Shown here: positions 61,455-64,000 of the stretch, one piece after another | How the letters are laid out: each line of letters opens with the position of its first letter | Numbering within the stretch: the stretch's first letter is position 1 | From: Roseimicrobium sp. ORNL1 | GTDB lineage: Bacteria; Verrucomicrobiota; Verrucomicrobiia; Verrucomicrobiales; Verrucomicrobiaceae | Length of the DNA: 64,000 bases | NCBI RefSeq assembly: GCF_011044495.1 | Contig: NZ_CP049143.1 | Coordinates: 2,852,001-2,916,000, forward strand | Reading direction: 5' to 3' | Notes under the pieces: model-generated | The model's database searches: none | What the model was told of the DNA's origin: nothing | Seen by the model: the letters and a program-made list of their open reading frames with translations, nothing else | Made by a program: the position numbers and the translations under genes

Positions 61455-61910
61455 TCAATCCCACGCATAGCGTTCATCCAGCGGAACAGAATGCTTCTTG
61501 CACAACAGTCGGAACTCATCTTGGAATGACGCCTTCCGATGGTGTTCCTCCTGATTCTCAATGTACGCTTTTACGTCCCTGACCTTGGACTCGCTCACTG
61601 AGAAGACTCCATATCCTGCCTGCCAGTGAAAGTCATGGTATTGTGAGCCCTGGGTTTTCAGCCATTTCGATGGCTGCTTTTTGACTTCTTCTATCAAGTT
61701 GCAAATGGCTACTTTGCGCGAGAGTTGACACAGTGCATGCACATGGTCCGCGACGCCATTGATGACCAAGGCGTGGCACTCCATGGCCTTCATGATGCCA
61801 GCCATGTAAGCATAGAGGTCCTTCCTGGCTGTGGCGTCTGACAGCCATGGCACACGATCCTTCGTGCTGTACACGATGTGCAGCAGAACGTTGGAGAGTG
61901 ATTGGGCCAT
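61455..61910 (-). CDS. Y1 (HUH) transposase, IS200/RAYT-type
   Basis: A 151-residue protein. HUH motif ADHVHAL with H56 and H58; catalytic Tyr probably Y116 in DVKAYIENQEEHH; also the N-terminal strand LLHIVYSTKDRVPWL and WQAGYGVFSVSES. This fits IS200/IS605-family TnpA and RAYTs (REP-associated tyrosine transposases), single-strand nickases that act on hairpin DNA. It is flanked by inverted copies of the D repeat, so it is probably a RAYT tied to its own repeats. It lies between two large VWA/BatA-type genes. Confidence 0.93.
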   Translation of the reverse strand: MAQSLSNVLLHIVYSTKDRVPWLSDATARKDLYAYMAGIMKAMECHALVINGVADHVHALCQLSRKVAICNLIEEVKKQPSKWLKTQGSQYHDFHWQAGYGVFSVSESKVRDVKAYIENQEEHHRKASFQDEFRLLCKKHSVPLDERYAWD

Positions 61911-61920
61911 GGTACGTTCT

Positions 61921-62007
61921 ATTTCGCCCTTTCAGGGCTGACAATTGTTGGGCGGCTGTACCCAGGGCGTTGCCCTGGGCTGACATGTTGCAGACCTTCG
62001 GCCTGCG
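61921..62007. repeat. Transposase-associated repeat D2 (inverted)
   Basis: Reverse complement of D1: TTTCGCCCTTTCAGGGCTGA at the left, CCCAGGGCGTTGCCCTGGGC, then TGACATGTTGCAGACCTTCG at the right. Lies just upstream of the transposase start. Confidence 0.9.
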
Positions 62008-62101
62008 GGGCGCAGGCGTGCAAGCGCGTTGAGATGTGGACAGATTTGGTATGGAACTGGGCAGAATTGTGCGCTGTTGATGAATGTGCGCTGCACCTCC
62101 C

Positions 62102-62186
62102 CAAGGCCGAAGGCCTGAGATATGTCAGACCAGGGCAACGCCCTGGGTTGGATGCCCAAGCATTCATGGAGCGCTGAAAGGGCGAA
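62102..62186. repeat. Transposase-associated repeat D3
   Basis: Same orientation as D1: CAAGGCCGAAGGCCTGAGAT, ATGTCAGACCAGGGCAACGC, CCTGGGTTGG, then GCGCTGAAAGGGCG. It forms an inverted pair with D2, i.e. a BIME-like unit. Confidence 0.88.
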
Positions 62187-62253
62187 ACAAAAGCGCGCAA
62201 TCTCGCTTCGCGTTTATATGCCATGATGACTGTTGGGTTCGCGTACATCTTTA

Positions 62254-64000
62254 TCATGCCTTCCCAATCCTCTGTTGCAAAAACACCTCACCGAAGAGGA
62301 ACAACAGCAGCAGCACGAGAATAGGCTGCCACAACTCCGTGCCGTGGCGGCGGGAGCGGTCGAGGCGGGCGTATTCGTCGTAGCTCTCGGCGTAGCCGGC
62401 ATTCATGCGGCTGGCGACTTCGCGGGTCTTTTCGCTGGCGGTGGCGGTGAGGTTGGACTCGGAGGGGTCCAGGTTGAAGGCGAAGCGGCGCGTGGGTTCG
62501 TTGGCGTTGGGCACCTTGGGACGCAGCTCGTAGAGGCCGGGCGCATAGGTGGCGGCGTAGTCCACGTACACCGCGCCGGTCTCATCCTTCTTCGCCACGA
62601 GTTCGTGGATCTTGTTGAAGGGGTCGGTCAGCACATACTCGGACTTCTCCTTGGTAATATCCAGCGGAGCACGCAGGAGGGTGCCGCACATCTGGAATTG
62701 TGGCGCGGCATTCTGCGTGGCGAGGTAGGTCACCAGTCGCTGCGTGAGCGGCACGAAGACGGGCTGCAGCGGCAGATTGTTCCAGCGCGCATTCGCCGTG
62801 GAAGCGACGGCGAGCACACGCCCTTTGCCAAAGGGCTTCTCCACCAGCAGTGCATCGCCGCGGTCGAGGCTGAGCAGCACGCGTGTGTCGCCTTGAATCT
62901 TGTCGAAGCGCACCCAGTGGCTGAAGGAGCCATCCTGCAGGCGCAGTCCGCGCGCATCATTGAAGTAGGTCGTGGCAGGGTGGGTGAAGCGCTGGCTCAG
63001 CACGCGTGCCGGCGACTGTCCTTCATCCACATGACCGAAACCCGAGATCGCGGCGGGCAGCAGGCCTTTGCCATCGCGATAGAAGTCCTTCTCATACCAG
63101 CGCAGATCCATGTCCGGCCCGGCGAAGATGAGCAGGCCGCCACCGCGCTTCACGAATTCCTCCAGATCCTTGGTTTGCTTGTCATTGAGCTTCGGGACAT
63201 TCGCGAGAATCACCACCTCGGCGCCTTCGGTGGCCTTGTCCCGTAGCTGGCGATAGTCCACGAGCCCGGTGCGAATCACATCCTTCAGCGTGACTTCCGC
63301 GCTCTGGTGTGGGGTCAGCGCGATTTGCAGGAAGTCCGCATCGCCTTCCAATGCAGTGCCGCTCTTGTTCTCGCCGTGGACGATCAGGGTATTCACCTGC
63401 TCACGCACCGGGATGACGAGGGAGAAGGCATTGTCCTCCGGAAAGGAATCACCCTCTAGCCGCACCGTGAGCGAGTGATCGCCTGGTGTATCAAAGGCAT
63501 GGCTGAGTGTGAGCACCGTCTCCGCATTCGGAGCGATGGACACGCGCGTGGTGCGCAGCCTCACACCATCTGCCTCCAGGTGCACGGCGATGTCCTGATA
63601 CGCACGCGTGCCATGATTTTGAATGCGGGTGCGCAACGCAATCGCCTGCTCGCGTGCCACCACGAAGGCCGAGGGATCCACCGAGGCGATGGAAAGGTTC
63701 TCCTGCAACTCACTGGGCACTCGCAGGAAGGTTAGCAGCGGCTTGGGCTCATTCTTCGACAGGGCATCGAGCGCTGGCACGGTGCCGCCTTCCACCGCAT
63801 TGCGCCAGTCGGTCTGCTGGAAGTCGGAGATGAAGAGCACCTCGCGCCCGGCATTGCCCATGCGCTTCAGTTCTGCCTGCGCGAGCTGGAAGGCTTCATT
63901 GATCTTCACCGGACCGGAGAGGCTCGGCTCGCTGTCCATCGCTTCCGTCACCACATCCATCGCGGTGCTCGGCTGGGCCATGAGCAGGCGCGGCGGGCTG
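62254..64000 (-). CDS. BatA-type membrane protein, N terminus beyond window
   Basis: At least 581 residues; the frame is open to the right edge. Visible: a VWA-like C-terminal part of the adhesion fold (REVLFISDFQQTDWRNAVEG), Ig-like strands (VHLEADGVRLRTTRVSIAPN), a GATase-like segment (LEEFVKRGGGLLIFAGPDMD, YFNDARGLRLQDGSFSHWVR) and a C-terminal helix (LWQPILVLLLLFLFGEVFLQ). It belongs to the BatA-with-double-transmembrane family accompanying MoxR operons. Its downstream neighbour on this strand, 58920-61250, is a related VWA protein; the transposase and its repeats were probably inserted between them. Confidence 0.82.
   Translation of the reverse strand, partial: SPPRLLMAQPSTAMDVVTEAMDSEPSLSGPVKINEAFQLAQAELKRMGNAGREVLFISDFQQTDWRNAVEGGTVPALDALSKNEPKPLLTFLRVPSELQENLSIASVDPSAFVVAREQAIALRTRIQNHGTRAYQDIAVHLEADGVRLRTTRVSIAPNAETVLTLSHAFDTPGDHSLTVRLEGDSFPEDNAFSLVIPVREQVNTLIVHGENKSGTALEGDADFLQIALTPHQSAEVTLKDVIRTGLVDYRQLRDKATEGAEVVILANVPKLNDKQTKDLEEFVKRGGGLLIFAGPDMDLRWYEKDFYRDGKGLLPAAISGFGHVDEGQSPARVLSQRFTHPATTYFNDARGLRLQDGSFSHWVRFDKIQGDTRVLLSLDRGDALLVEKPFGKGRVLAVASTANARWNNLPLQPVFVPLTQRLVTYLATQNAAPQFQMCGTLLRAPLDITKEKSEYVLTDPFNKIHELVAKKDETGAVYVDYAATYAPGLYELRPKVPNANEPTRRFAFNLDPSESNLTATASEKTREVASRMNAGYAESYDEYARLDRSRRHGTELWQPILVLLLLFLFGEVFLQQRIGKA

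Overview
The window is GC-rich chromosomal DNA from a bacterium of the Planctomycetes-Verrucomicrobia-Chlamydiae group, most likely a Verrucomicrobiaceae member. Three things point there: a DUF1501 gene paired with a DUF1549/DUF1553 cytochrome-type gene, an ECF sigma factor overlapping a FecR/DNRLRE gene, and a MoxR-DUF58-Bat operon with a BatB-BatC fusion. I see no rRNA, tRNA, CRISPR array, phage block or conjugation genes.

Layout. 1-6.9 kb: a leftward MoxR/DUF58/DUF4381/BatA/BatB-C/BatD operon, cut by the left edge in batD. 7-15 kb: a 730-bp inverted-repeat element, an AlgJ/AlgX-like lipoprotein, a hexapeptide acyltransferase and the DUF1501 + DUF1553 pair. 15-19.4 kb: two coiled-coil proteins, then a divergent sigma/FecR pair. 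19.6-27 kb: a zinc-ribbon protein, PhoH, a possible SUKH-fold protein and a 1251-residue cytoplasmic protein with two PI3/PI4-kinase-like catalytic loops, followed by a DUF4919-like gene. 27-32 kb: small secreted proteins, a carbon-nitrogen hydrolase and an 808-residue protein joining tyrosinase-like copper motifs to an HExxGH metallopeptidase-like half. 32.8-47 kb: SigJ-type sigma with an AhpD-like partner, a secreted protein, GNAT, ammonium transporter, a leucine-rich-repeat-like protein, a prenyltransferase-fold protein, DUF2059 and DUF3592 proteins. 47-64 kb: a giant DUF4175-like coiled-coil protein, a methyltransferase, a Tat-exported phospholipase C, DJ-1/PfpI and thioesterase-type genes, GNAT, and two large VWA/BatA-type membrane proteins separated by a Y1 (HUH) transposase with its repeats.

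Genes that probably work together. The left operon is a MoxR-VWA assembly. The two right-hand VWA/BatA-type proteins, the DUF4175-like protein and the prenyltransferase-fold protein belong to families often found together in this phylum, and here they look like a second, scattered set. The sigma/FecR pair and the SigJ/AhpD pair are two self-contained regulatory modules.

The intergenic DNA is the other main feature. Almost every gap over 200 bp holds a long inverted repeat or a copy of a dispersed repeat family. The most regular family (A) has six copies, all in one orientation and all upstream of a leftward gene. Others carry perfect arms of 27, 28, 36 and 39 bp. The best candidates for something undescribed are the dual kinase-like protein, the tyrosinase/HExxGH fusion and the family A upstream element.
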